From Eleginops maclovinus (Eukaryota; Chordata; Actinopteri; Perciformes; Eleginopidae), in assembly GCF_036324505.1 (NCBI RefSeq), contig NC_086355.1, positions 23,238,018 through 23,302,017 on the forward strand: 64,000 nucleotides of DNA, in the 5' to 3' direction. The notes under the pieces were generated by a model. That model made no database searches. It was not told the origin of the DNA and worked only from the letters and a program-made list of their open reading frames with translations. Of this stretch, positions 1-11,568 are shown piece by piece. Each line of letters opens with the position of its first letter. Within the stretch, counting starts at the first letter, position 1. Position numbers and translations under genes: made by a program.

Positions 1-18
1 ACCTCCACTTAGAATTAT

Positions 19-576
19 TAAAGAAGCCTTATTATGATTTTCCCTTCCCTGTAGTGTGTTCTATAGGTTTTTGTGCATGTAAATGGTCTGCAAAGGCTAA
101 AATCCCTTTGTTACCTCCAGAGCGAGTTTCTCTCCCCCCCCCGCCTGAATCGCCTCAATTAGACACCTTTGTCTTTTTCTGTTACACTCGTTCCTCTAGC
201 AATCCACAACACATTACAGCCCCCCTACATCACGTCCGGCGGCGTGTTCACATCTTCCGGTTTCATCCCCTAATAAAACCCCGCTGTTTTCGAACGTCAA
301 GGTAGAAAGCGACGAAGAAGAAGCAACAACGGGGCGGGGAATCGCCACGCAGCACACGCAACCGCCGACAAAGCAAAATGAAGTATAAACGCCTCGAGTC
401 ATTTTCATAAACGCAAGACGTAAGCGTAAGGGCTGTTAAAACAAGTATAATTCAAGCTTAAGGAGTGGGACATCGCTATGCAGTTGACTATTCACAACAG
501 AGATGGGCAGCTGACCAATCAGAGCAGACTGGGCTCTGGTATCAGACGGAGGGTGAAAAGAGGTGCTGCAGCACAG
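19..576 (+). repeat. MITE-like dispersed repeat, copy 1
   Basis: The left part (about 19-130) reads AAAGAAGCC-TTATTATG, a pyrimidine-rich block, then GCATGTAAATGGTCTGCAAA. That last 20-mer recurs exactly in the copy at 9627. The right part (about 505-576, CTGACCAATCAGAGCAGACT then GGTGAAAAGAGG) matches the copies at 11111 and 24756 in inverse orientation. The centre (about 230-490) is not shared with the other copies and may be an insertion or divergent core. No coding capacity is visible. The ends resemble a non-autonomous DNA transposon, but the family is not named with certainty. Confidence 0.6.
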
Positions 577-914
577 ACCTCGTGATTCTTGAATTTATGT
601 TTCTCTTTATATACATAACTTCATTTTTAACTGTGCTTCCTACTAAATAAATCATATTTAGTCTTTTTTTCCCCTTTTTTATTATACTTTTTTGTAATTA
701 CTAATTATGGTCCGTTGAGTTGTTTTGGCTTCAACATCTGAAACTCTTTGAGGTCTTCCCATCATGTAAAGCACTTTTAATTAGTTTTCTTCTTTTGAAA
801 GTTATTTCAGAAACATATAATTAATGTTGATGAGCAATACACAGTTACAGTAGAATAGAGTTGCTTTAGCATTCAATATTGTACATGCATTGTATTCTTT
901 ACAAAAAAAAAGCT
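577..914. other. AT-rich intergenic DNA, nothing recognised
   Basis: The stretch has T-rich runs and no frame or motif that can be assigned. Confidence 0.6.
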
Positions 915-1407
915 CACAAGCCTGTGGGAGCAGTGCTATGATCTGGGGTTGCTGCAGTTGGTCTGGTCTAGGTTCAGCAACGTTATGTGCCCAAAGAATG
1001 AGGTCAGCTGACTACCTGAATACTGAATGACCAGGTTATTCCATCAATGGAGTTTTTCTCACGGGCATGTTCCAAGATGACAATGCCAGGATCCATCGGG
1101 CTAAAAATTGTGAAGGAGTGGTTCAGGGAGCATGAGACATCATTTCACACATGGATTGGCCCCCACAGAGTCCAGACCTGAACCCCATTGAGAATCTTTG
1201 GGATGTGCTGGAGAAGACTTTGCACAGTGGTCCGAATCTCCCGTAATCAATACAAGATCAATTTGTTTTTAATGCAAGACAGAAATAAATGTTGTGTAGT
1301 TGCAGAAGCTTGTGGAAACAATGCCACAGCGAGCGCGTGCCATAATCAAAGCTCTAGGCGGTCCAACGAATATTAGAGTGTGCAACCTTTTTTTTGGCCG
1401 GGCAGTG
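915..1407 (+). pseudogene. Tc1/mariner transposase fragment with right terminal repeat
   Basis: This is the 3' portion of a Tc1-like DDE transposase, an enzyme that excises and reinserts its own DNA at TA sites. Pieces lie in different frames. A GSAVMIWGC-like stretch is at about 918, QDDNARIHRA with the second catalytic Asp is at about 1073, and [20 protein letters not shown] with the catalytic Glu is at about 1154-1215. The spacing fits the DD34E pattern of Tc1 elements. At least two frameshifts and stops break it, and the 5' half is absent. The right terminal repeat GGCCGGGCAGTG ends at 1407 and is followed by TA, the expected target dinucleotide. It is a dead 5'-truncated copy. Confidence 0.88.
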
Positions 1408-2516
1408 TATCTTTAAGTCACTCTCCTGGATTGTGTGCAGTGGTCCCTCTTCTTTAATATTAACACACTGTGATGTATGATCCAGTTTGCTAGCACTCAC
1501 ATCGAATAATCTCCAGCCAAAGAAGCACATTTACTTGGTGATATGTATATCCTCCCTTTGTGACTCATGAGCAAAAAGCCAAATAAGTGAGAGTGATGGA
1601 TTGTGGGTAGAGCCTGCTCACAGTAGGGCATGCAGAGGCTAAAAAATGCTTTAACAAGATTCACTCCTTTTACTTGCTACTTACATAACTAGGCTGCTTA
1701 CATGCCTCCAATCCTGTTATTAAGGCGTGTTATGCGAGTGTTGCACTGAACCATGATGCACCCGGCACTTTTTCATAGTTGTCAACAGGTGTTCTGCTCC
1801 TTGTGTCACCATAGCATCTTAAAACAGCTTCATTAGTAAATGGAGCGGCGGTGTCACTCTCATGCAATGAAAAAAAAAGGGGTTTTTCTCCTTGTGATGT
1901 CTGTAGGTTATTCGTAGCAAACTGTGTGACAAGCAAATTGGAAAGCACTTCCCTTTTCCTTATATTTCAGTTAGTCAGGCCATTAGTGCAGGAGCAGCAT
2001 GAAAAATGTACTTTTCATGACAGGAGCAATTTGGCCATAGCTGCGGCCGGCTCATTAGAAACAATATTCCCCGCTTCATCTCACCCCCTCCAGGTGCGGT
2101 TCTTTAATGGACATTTATTCATCATTTCGCCGCAAATTCGAATGCTTCGATCAATTGCACATGTATATTTCCAATTGCCTGACCACAACGCCACTTTGCT
2201 CATCATATTAACATCCAAATAATTGCTTACCAAGAATTCCTTGAAGGGATATATTTTACTCGGAACGTCAAGCGACTGTACACCATTTTTTTATGTATAA
2301 AGTACACTATGTTTATGTGTTTAGTAGATTGGTATATTAGAGCGTGTTCTAATATATTCTTTATATTTTATATTGTTTAGATACTCCTCTGAATACGTGT
2401 TTTTTTTTCCCTGATATGTACTGTATATTGTTTTTAAATCGTAATGTTTATTTTATATTCTTTTCCTTTTTAAGAAATGTCATAATTCCTGTAGATTGAC
2501 TGTTAAAATGCTGCTG
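1408..2516. other. Intergenic DNA with a conserved-element-like island near 1980-2240
   Basis: No gene is supported. About 1980-2240 is compositionally balanced and free of recognisable repeats. It contains homeodomain- and octamer-like words and looks more like a conserved non-coding element than its AT-rich surroundings. That is an impression only, because no alignment is available. After 2240 the sequence becomes very T-rich. Confidence 0.3.
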
Positions 2517-2822
<306 letters not shown>

Positions 2823-2823
<1 letters not shown>

Positions 2824-3060
2824 ATTAACCTATAATTTGAATGCCAATAAGCTGGTTAAGCAGCCAGTCTGCAGTCCTTGTTTGTGGATGGCTTAATCAA
2901 TAGCAGCGTGTTTCCTCCTGCAGAGACAATAGACACAGTATTCTGTCATAGCCCGCATCTGCCCCGTGATGAACACAATAATCGACGCCATGTGACGGCT
3001 AAGTGGGGGCATTCCTGGCCCCCTGACAGCCACCACCTGCCTTGATTGATGATTTTGTTT
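2823..3060. promoter_or_regulatory. Candidate conserved non-coding element
   Basis: This is a repeat-free block of balanced composition with words such as GCCAATAAGCTGGTTAAGCA, a GGCTTAATCAAT homeodomain-like site and CTTGATTGATGATTTTG. It has the texture of a deeply conserved vertebrate non-coding element, but conservation cannot be tested here. Confidence 0.25.
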
Positions 3061-3949
3061 TTAGAAAGTGAAAATAGTTCAAGGTTTTTTTTCACCAAGG
3101 GGCAGGGTGTGAGGGGGGGGGGGGGGGGCTAGACCCTCGCGCCCAAAAAAAGTCACATTCCACTGGGAATAAAGAACGCCATTGTGGAGACTAATCCACT
3201 TCAGGAACAGGACTGCTACTCTGTGGTGAGTGTGAGTGGGGGAGGACATCAAGTGTGTTATCTTGTTAGTGCGACTGTGGGTGTGTGTTTGTTTGTGGGT
3301 CGGTCGGACATTTAGCTTTGTCTGGGTATAGAAGTGCGGCACATGCTGCCATTACAGCTGTGTGTGTAGTGTGTCCCTGTAATGTTTGGGTGAACATGAC
3401 TCTGCACTTATCCCCTACTGTTACAAGGTGTACAAACATGTGCAGTTTCTGAAAATACATATTTATCCAATAATCAATATTTGTTCACCCTGTACATGGT
3501 TTCAGAAGACTGGAAACTACCCAAGCTCCCATTGGGCAAGAGGTGGGGGGTCAACAGTCTATTAAAAGCAATTCACATTCAGTCAAACTTGTGTTTTTGC
3601 CTCAGTAGATACTGCGGTAGGAAAAACAATACAAACAAATGGAAAAGAACATGGGAAAGCATTCCCATAACTAACTTTTTGGTTTCAGATGACAGACTAG
3701 TTTTAATATTCATCATAAGCTATACAGAACACTGCTGATAATGATCCAATCACAGCTCCGGTTGGATCCAATTAGACTCAGTCTTATTTCAATATAAATG
3801 CTATTTCAATATACATTTTACTATGGTTCAAATGTCAAACTGTTTGGTTGAATGTGGAAATGTTATGCCCCTAACATGGGCAACATATCAGACAAGAAAC
3901 AGAGATGGTGTTACTTGCTTCAAAATCCAATGTATTATATACCAACAAC
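3061..3949. other. Intergenic DNA with a 16-bp poly-G tract
   Basis: A run of 16 G residues lies at 3113-3128. Downstream is a GT-rich but non-repetitive stretch. No coding exon or known repeat is recognised before the hAT-type element at 3950. Confidence 0.55.
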
Positions 3950-4907
3950 CAGTGATTGGCAAGTTACTTCCAAAATGTAATACAGTACATATGACTTATT
4001 ACTGTCTTTTTAAAGTAATAAGTTACATTACATTTTTACTGTCTCTGAACTGTAATTCGCTACACTACTTTTGCGTTACTTTGAGTTACTTTCACCAAAA
4101 TAACTGCTAAAGTATGGCTTTAAATGCTCAAATGTAGTTTATTGCAGCTCATTAATTAAAGCTATCTATGGCAGTATGCTGAAATTAAATGCTCCGTTTA
4201 AGTGGGCTGAATAATATGTGATACCGGTAACATGACGTCTCTGTGTGTTATTAATAACATGTTAGTGGAGCCTCTGCACGGCCCTGTAACCTGCTGTGTA
4301 TGAACGAGTCTCTATGGCAACGTTAGCTCACCTTGTCCTTGGTGTGTTAACGGGTATTTGGCTGACAAGCTTTCTAAAAGCCGGCGATTCCACAGAGGAC
4401 AGAGGCTGCAGATCTTCAACACTCTGCCACGAGTCTGTGAACTTCTCGGGGTTCAAGAGGCAGACCCAGAAAAAGTGACCCTTTGGTGCTTCGGCCTGCA
4501 CACACTCCTGTCTTTCTCTTTTCTTTTCTCCGAGCCTGCAGCTCTGCATTGTGAGCCTGTAACTCTGCATTGTGAGCCTGCAGCTCTGCATTGTGAGCCT
4601 GTAGCTCTGCATTGTGAATCTGTTTCTGCAGCCCTCTTAACCAATAGTAAACAGGCTTACTGAGTTACTATTCTACCGGCACAATTATTTCTCTAGTGTC
4701 GGAATGTCTCGCGATGTTTGTGAATTCTTAGAAACAAAACACCACACCATTTTGGGTTAAAATGTGCTGTAACTGCGTTACTGAGAATTGTAATGGGTAT
4801 TATATTACCCACATTTCAGAAGTAATACGTTATATTACTGCGTTACAGCAAAAAGTAATATATTACTGTAACTCAGTTACTTTTGTAACGCGTTACACCC
4901 AACACTG
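3950..4907. mobile_element. Non-autonomous hAT-type MITE with 8-bp target duplication
   Basis: The left end CAGTGATTGGCAAGTTACTT and the right end (reverse complement CAGTGTTGGGTGTAACGCGT) are the terminal inverted repeats of a family common in fish. Both are followed inward by alternating GTAAT/TTACT-rich subterminal DNA (3960-4100 and 4760-4895). The flanks CCAACAAC (3942-3949) and ACAACAAC (4908-4915) match at 7 of 8 positions, the 8-bp duplication size of hAT transposases. The interior holds no transposase, only unrelated DNA with a 21-bp minisatellite. It would have been moved by a transposase supplied elsewhere. Confidence 0.82.
4532..4622. repeat. 21-bp minisatellite, four units plus a partial
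   Basis: The unit GAGCCTGCAGCTCTGCATTG-T repeats at 4532, 4553, 4574 and 4595, with a degenerate start at 4616. The second and fourth units carry GTAACT or GTAGCT in place of GCAGCT, so units 1/3 and 2/4 form a higher-order pair. Because 21 is divisible by 3, it keeps frames open on both strands, which explains chance ORFs with repeated ALHCEP-type residues. Confidence 0.93.
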
Positions 4908-5894
4908 ACAACAACAACAACATCCAAAACATAGCTTCTTGACCTAAAACAAACACTAACAATACACACTGCAAACATACACTTCCAATTTAACACACAG
5001 ATCCCTTTTTTAAATACACACTGCACTAGCATAGCAAATTATAACCTATTCTATTCTAACTTCTGTAGTCCTATTGAGCCACTAGTTTACAACCATCGTT
5101 TTTAAGACACGTAAACTCTTTAGAAATCACCAGTTTTGCTTAAATACATCAGCAGTGTATTAAATACACTGCTGGTTATTTAATACACTGCTGATGTATT
5201 TAATGTCGCAGAACAAAAAGGGATCCTTCTATTAAATTTGTGTCAACCACAGACCTTATTTCGAGCAATTTTCCAGAATCCTATGAAGAAATCGCAATGA
5301 CTCTGTGATGAGGGAACCGGAAGTGGTACATACATAGCAGCATGATATGCTAACTGATTGCTACTAGCTAACATTCTGCTAGCGGAAAAAAAGACATTGA
5401 CAAATGTGAACTTTCACAGCTATTCTCAGAAAATAAATCTTTAAAATATACATTCCTTGTAGCACCTGTGCGTCCTTGTTTATCAGCACGCTCTTGCATC
5501 AAATAACGACTAGACAAATCTTTAACTAAAGTATGGTATAAGCTCCCCTCATGGTACCATTATTCAATACACTTTACTGTAAACTGTAGGTCAAATCAAT
5601 TTCAGCACCAGCCTTTTTGAAAAATGTATTAATTATGTTCTCATCAACATTTGGCACCGGCCTCCAAATGTAAAAGCTTCCTACTAACCTTGAAATGCTT
5701 TATTTAACTGCAGAAAAACAACTATCACTATATCAATATTTTTTCACCAGTTCAGTTCCTAATGAACATAAACAGATATTTTAATATTTCAGCACCCAGG
5801 GGCCATGTGGTGTCCTTGGGCATGTGCTAGTCGAGCAAAATGTCATCAAAACATCCCTCCAGATCGAAGAAGTGGTCAAAAACCTCCACAGGAT
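4908..5894. other. AT-rich intergenic DNA containing a perfect hairpin
   Basis: The only structured element seen is the palindrome at 5140-5203, listed separately. The remainder has no assignable gene or repeat. Confidence 0.5.
5140..5203. repeat. Perfect inverted repeat, 27-bp arms, 10-bp loop
   Basis: The arm 5140-5166 (starting TTAAATACATCAGCAGTGTA) is the exact reverse complement of 5177-5203, with loop CACTGCTGGT at 5167-5176. A second dyad is nested in the left part: CAGCAGTGTATT-A-AATACACTGCTG is itself a 12-bp-arm palindrome. The word ACACTGCTG or its complement therefore occurs three times in 64 bp. It could be a tiny foldback element, a cruciform-prone site, or a pre-miRNA-like stem. 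Confidence 0.9.
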
Positions 5895-5904
5895 AGTGTG
5901 TGTG

Positions 5905-5976
<72 letters not shown>
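5895..5976. repeat. (GT)n microsatellite followed by a pyrimidine-rich tract
   Basis: This is a nearly pure GT array with one TTA interruption near 5905. From 5977 to about 6235 the plus strand is strongly C/T-rich (CTCTCCC/TTCTT blocks) and partly mirror-like. Open frames across both are artefacts of low complexity. Confidence 0.97.
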
Positions 5977-5979
<3 letters not shown>

Positions 5980-6235
5980 CCTCTCCCTTTCATCCTTTCT
6001 CCCTCTTTTCTTCATCTTTACACCGACTCCTCTCATCCTCCCCTCCCCTTCACTCTAATCTCTCATTTTTCTCTTCCCCGCATTCTTTTTCCATCGCTCC
6101 CCTTCTCTCCGTCTCTCCCAAGTGCCCGTCTCTTTTCCTTTTCACTCATTTCGCTTCCCTTTCACCCTAATGGTTCTCACTTCGTTTTCCCTCTCTCCCT
6201 CCCCCACCTCTCTTCGTCTCTTTCTCTCTCCTTAT

Positions 6236-9200
6236 CAGAGTTGAGTATGAATGGTGAAAGGCGAGGAGGCGAGGCTGAGACTCAAACCCGATGCCTCGTG
6301 TGTGGGAACCTCATTGTGGCTGGCGACTCAGACAGCGGCAGAGGGGGAGCTAAGGTATCGCACTTCTCCTCGTATGGTCGATAGAGCAGACCCTCTCCTC
6401 TTTCCCCGCCTTGAATGGCATCACTGTGCCGGGCCAGCCTGGGGGTGGGTGAGGTGCAGAGAGGAGGCAGCGTGGTGGGAGTGATGCATGACCTGACAAA
6501 AACAGAGATTGAAAGGATATTTTCTCGTCTCGAAATTTCGCAGGAACATGTTTTATTGGTTACATGACTCGACACAACGTTTCTGATAGCATTATGCTCT
6601 GCCGGTTAACCTCGTTGCCGTTGACTGTAAGAAAATAACACATTCAATTGTGACTGTCTTGTCAGTGTGTGATTATGAACCAGCTTCAGACCTTATCATC
6701 GTAAAGTTGCTAGTGAATCTCTTAGTTATGGTTGCTGAAAGTGGCAAAACGTGTTACAAAGGCTCAAGACATGACCAGTATATAGAAAACATTCAACAAC
6801 TTGAGGAGAGAAGTGCAGCATTTTATAAGGCCAGCTGTCACTGGAAAAATGTAGCTAAAATGTTTAATTTAGCTTTTTTTTAACAAGGTGATTGCATCAC
6901 TATTTCCGATATTATTTCAGATCTGCTGTAGCTAACTAGCTAGTCATTTCAAATATACTGACGAAAAGCTTTTACATACAACACAATCATGAAACAACAA
7001 CACTACGAGAGTGACAGTTGTCCAATTTCACAATCCCCAAACCTCAACAAGCACTGCAGTCCCAGCTGTGTGCATCACTTATACGGTAAGTGTCCCCTGG
7101 TTTCCGTAGTGTGTTGAGCTTCTTTCAGCGCTTTGGAAAAGCTGAACCTGTCTCATCATGTTGGTGAATGAACTTTGTACGACGATTTCAATTTGCAAAA
7201 TTGTTTTTATGCACTTCTGGTAAACCTTACACTGCTAATTTGCATGTGATTTGGCACATTCTGTTTTTATATTTACACTCGTTCTGAAAGTACAGAGCAT
7301 TTCTCCTAATGGAAATGTTTTGGGCCATTGTAGCAGGTTTGCAAGGGTCAGCCACTGTACTTATTCGCTAAAACTTAAACCTGCAATAACAGCAGCAGCA
7401 GAAAGAACACCATATTGAAATATCATCAACCAGTTTGTTTAATCAAAAAAATGATGTCATTCATAGCAACAGCCGCTCTCAGTTTCTTACTAAAAGTTGC
7501 TATAAGCACATTTGTGAATATGTCAAACTCTTAGTTGCAACTTTTACTGATGCACAAACAGTCCATCCCTCAATCATCAGCTGCGGTGTGTGTGTACGAA
7601 ACGGGAAACTGAGTGCGTCCACGTTTCGGGAGAGTAAGCAGTCAGCATTGTCATGGACACCTGCAGCTGCTTTCCCTGTAAGTCTCCATCACATCAATTA
7701 GTTTAGCAGGTCGTAGGCTGTGTGTCTGCCTGGCTTATTGTTGCTGTCAGAGGGTTAGCCCTGCGGCCCCTGTGTGTGGGGGTCATTATGCAGTCAGCAG
7801 TAAAGGTATCACTGAGAATGTAGCAGTGCAGTTGATTTGTCGCTGAATACATGTTATTACTCCTTGGGACTCTTGGGCTATTTACTGTTTTATTGCCACC
7901 TGCTAATTAACGGTTAGCCCCGTCATTAGCAACCAAAACAACAGTTCAAACAATGTTGTGCTGACCTTTAAGGCGGACCAGCTATTTTACATTTAGGGAC
8001 AAGCCACTCCTGAGCTTTTACATTTATTTTAACACATTAACAGTCAACATTTGAAAGGTTATTAATCTACATCCTTAACATTGGCTACTAGCTACTAGTA
8101 AGTGAGGTTCCTCTGTCTATTTCTTTTTCTTCTACTTGGTTTCAGTGCTAGCATGTGGAAGTATAAACCATAAACCACCAAACGATCAAATCCTCCTGCT
8201 ACTATTGTTAATTTATACTGTATATGTACCCTCTTTTTGGCAGGCCTCACCTAAAACATCTCTGTAGACGGTAGCAAAGACACTTTCCTTGAATTGAAGC
8301 TAAAGGGCTCTGTCCAAACCAGGAAAACAACCCCAGAATAAAAGTACAAGTATGTAGTTAGGGGGAGATGAAAGGGCATTGCATGTACTTCACTGCATTT
8401 TGGAGAAGCTCAAGATACAACGCAGCACATTAGCTTCATTTATCTTTGATTTTGCACAAGGAATAGAGGCAATTGAGCTGAGCTTTATAAAAACATAGAG
8501 AGGCTCTAGGTCATTAGGTCCTTACAGAGAAGTTTAAATCTTGTTTGCACATTCAAACTGCTGAATAAACTCAAATGCTTATATTGGCTGCAACTACCAA
8601 AGCAATCTCAGGCAGCAGTTATCAACAGTACTCCGAGCTGTTTCATTGGGTGTGCAGACAGACAGGCAGACGGCTGCGCTGCAGGGGGTCTTCTCCATGC
8701 AAACTCACCTGTCTGCTCATATTAAATTCTGCTGCCTGTGAGTTTAGTTTGCAGAGTCTGGTTCACATGGTCAAGCTGTGCAAACTCTACCCTCCTCCTC
8801 CAGAACAAACTCTCTCCTCCCTCTTAGCATCAATTATTCAAGGACAAGTCAATTAGCATTGAATAATTTATCCTCCAAGTGTCAATATTTGGTAAACAAT
8901 CTCATAGAGCTTTTTACAATCCCCAGAAGAGTCCCACTCTGTGTTTGTTGAAGAAGTCTTTATGTCGAGTCTGGAAACTTTCGGAACATAACTAATGCAC
9001 AAAAATGAAAATAACTTAGCGTTAATGGTGCTAAAATGCTCATCTGTGAATCCTTTCTGCTGGTGCAATTAGATGCTAATGTGAAAGTCTAAAACTTTGT
9101 TATTAAGGGCACACTTCAGCATACAATATAGTTTTATGAGTAAAATGAAAATTAGTAGGGAAAAAAGAAAACAAATGCAAAGGAAAACCTATTTGTTCTA

Positions 9201-9626
9201 CCTGATGGATAGATGGATGTTTTGCAAGTTGTGTATACAGGGGGAAAGGAAGTCTGATAGATTGATTGATTGATGATGATTGACACGCCTCTAGTCAGCT
9301 ATGTTTCTTCAATTAAGTCATATCATTGCATATGATCACAAGATAGAAATGTCAAAATGTTCATTGAATTTACCAACTAGACCTTTCATTTACATCACAT
9401 CATTATATTTATACGAGGCAGTGGGCCGGTGAGTCAGCACACAGTGGGCTGAAAGCCGGCTGACAGCACATCACTTCTGACTCTGAATCTTACACTGAAG
9501 AGGAAGAGCAGGCATCACGTGCAGGATCTACAGACAAGAGCCTGGTGTGGCATCTGGATTACTTTCTAACCTTTACATAACAATGTGGCTAAGAATCTGT
9601 AGTTGTTAGATTAAAGCCTTTGTGTG
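6236..9626. other. Long intergenic stretch, no gene seen
   Basis: I recognise no exon, RNA gene or transposon. About 7740-7960 (GTCATTATGCAGTCAGCAGT, CCTGCTAATTAACGGTTAG) is repeat-free and has the look of a conserved non-coding element. Short simple repeats (ATTG/ATGATT) occur near 9255-9285. Confidence 0.4.
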
Positions 9627-9836
9627 AAAGAGGCCCTACTATGCTTTTTGGGGTTTTCCCTCTCCTGTAGTGTAGACTATTGGTCTTTCTGCATGTAAAT
9701 GGTCTGCAAAGGCTAAAATCCCTGTGTTTCCTCCAAAGGGAGTTTCTCTCCCCACCCTGCCTGGAATGCCTCCAATGGACTCCTTTGTTTACTTCTGAAA
9801 CATAGTGACATCACTTTGTAACACATTGCACTTCAT
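9627..9836 (+). repeat. MITE-like dispersed repeat, copy 2 (truncated)
   Basis: It starts AAAGAGGCCCTACTATGCTT and contains GCATGTAAATGGTCTGCAAA and CAATGGACTCCTTTGTTTAC. The second of these is shared, inverted, with the copies at 11111 and 24756. It stops after the ACATAGTGACATCACTTTGT block, so only about the left half is present. Confidence 0.75.
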
Positions 9837-11110
9837 TGGCTTCCATCATTTGAAACCAAATTCAAATATTGTAAATTATTTTTCAGTCAAAATGCATGGT
9901 GTATATCAGCCTTAAGTCTGTGGAGAAAGGAAGAGGGATGAATAATACAGTATGAGGATGTGGAAATATAGTTCATAATTCATTATTTGCCAATATATTC
10001 ATATATTCAATGTGATGCTTTGAAGGCATAAAAAATGCAAGTTTATATCAAATATCAAATAAATAAATATAGTTTATGAGTTAACTCAACTTTGTTTAGT
10101 ATTACTGTAATTTACTTTTTAAGAAAACAATTAAACCCCAATGAATTACTTAAAATACATATTATTTCTGATATTATTTATTTATTCAATAACATTTGAA
10201 TACCTTTAATAAAGTAGCAACTGATGGTTATAATATCTTGTTTATTAGTTAAGGATTATTTTGCAAAGCATCTATTAACATCATTAGGACTATTAATACT
10301 TTTTGCAATGGTTAAATATTTCTGTTCATTCTATCTTTGTTATTTATGCATGCTTTTTATCAGTTAAAAAAAAAGTTATGATATTTAGGAAATGTTCTAA
10401 TGCCACAACCGTAAAGCTTCAATTTCCTAAAAGGGTACTAATGTAATCAGTCTGTATTATGGTCTTTTGATCAAATAAATAGTTCAGAAAGTATTTATTT
10501 TATACTACACAAACTAATGATACCATAACATAAATTGTATCATTACCAACAATTGGGAAACATTATTATTAATTATATTTAATTTGTTTGTTAATAGTAA
10601 AGCACTTTATAAACTATAATTTAATCAAAGCAGCTTCTATGTGCAGCTTGATAATTATGGTTAGGGTGAGCCTTGACGACAGGTTCAGTCATGTCTCATT
10701 GAATGATGTGTGGTTAAAAAAGCTTTGCAGTTCAACATGGTGTTTATGAAGTCATCCTGATAATATTTGCTTTTGTTGGCTCCTGTGAACAGACTCTTGA
10801 TGTGTTGAACACTCGTAGTTCACTCACTGAGCCTCTGGTGGGCTCCTGCTTCACATACAGGTGTGTCTTAGGAGAGACAGGATCAAACATTTACACACTG
10901 AGGTAAGGCCATGCCTTCACCTGCAGGCTACCGTCCAGTTAGCTCTGTTAGTGAATGCAGTGTTTCATTATTACTGCTGACAGACGGATTGCTTAAACAT
11001 TATATGGAGAAAGGGAAGTTGTACTCCTGTTTCTAGTCTGTATGCTAAGCTAAGCTAGCTGTCTACACACTGTAGCCTTGCAGACGTGAGATTGATGTGG
11101 ATTTTCTGGC
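9837..11110. other. AT-rich intergenic DNA
   Basis: About 9960-10650 is strongly AT-rich with no recognisable element. No coding sequence is supported. Confidence 0.5.
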
Positions 11111-11568
11111 TTAAAGTAAAATACATATTATGCTCATTTTCAGGTTCATATTAGTATTTTGTTCGTCTACTGTGACATGTTTCCATGCTTTAATGTTCAA
11201 AAAGCTCTTTATTTTTCAAAAAGGTCTTTATTTTTTTCTCATACTAACAGTCTGAAACGAGAGCACAGTCTGCTCTGATTGGTTAGCTGGCCGACTCCAT
11301 TGTCAACCGCTCAGAGATGTCTCAGAAATATTCCACCCCTTAGCCTGTCACGTACAATGTGTTGGAGCGCTAGCCAATAGAAGCACAAGTGTTACATAGT
11401 CGTGTCACTTTGTTACAGAAGTAAACAAAGGAGTCCAATGGAGGAGTTTCAGGTTGTGTGGGAGAAAAACTATTTTTTAGCCTTCGCCGACCATTTACAT
11501 GCACCAAAACCCATTGAACACACTAAAGGGAAGGGAAAACCCCCCAAAGCATGATAGGGCCTCTTTAA
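11111..11568 (-). repeat. MITE-like dispersed repeat, copy 3 (most complete)
   Basis: This is the fullest copy. The left end TTAAAGTAAAATACATATTA-TGCT and the reverse complement of the right end TTAAAGAGGCCCTATCATGC-T form imperfect terminal inverted repeats that both begin TTAAAG and share TAT(T/C)ATGCT. The interior includes TGTGACATGTTTCCATGCTT, AGTCTGCTCTGATTGGTTAG (a CCAAT-box-like word in reverse) and GTAAACAAAGGAGTCCAATG. No protein is encoded. TTAA at both ends hints at a piggyBac-like origin, but the target site is not proved. Confidence 0.8.

Noticed and set aside
4358..4663. Repeated HCEP-type protein on both strands
   Set aside because: The 21-bp minisatellite keeps frames open by chance inside a MITE.
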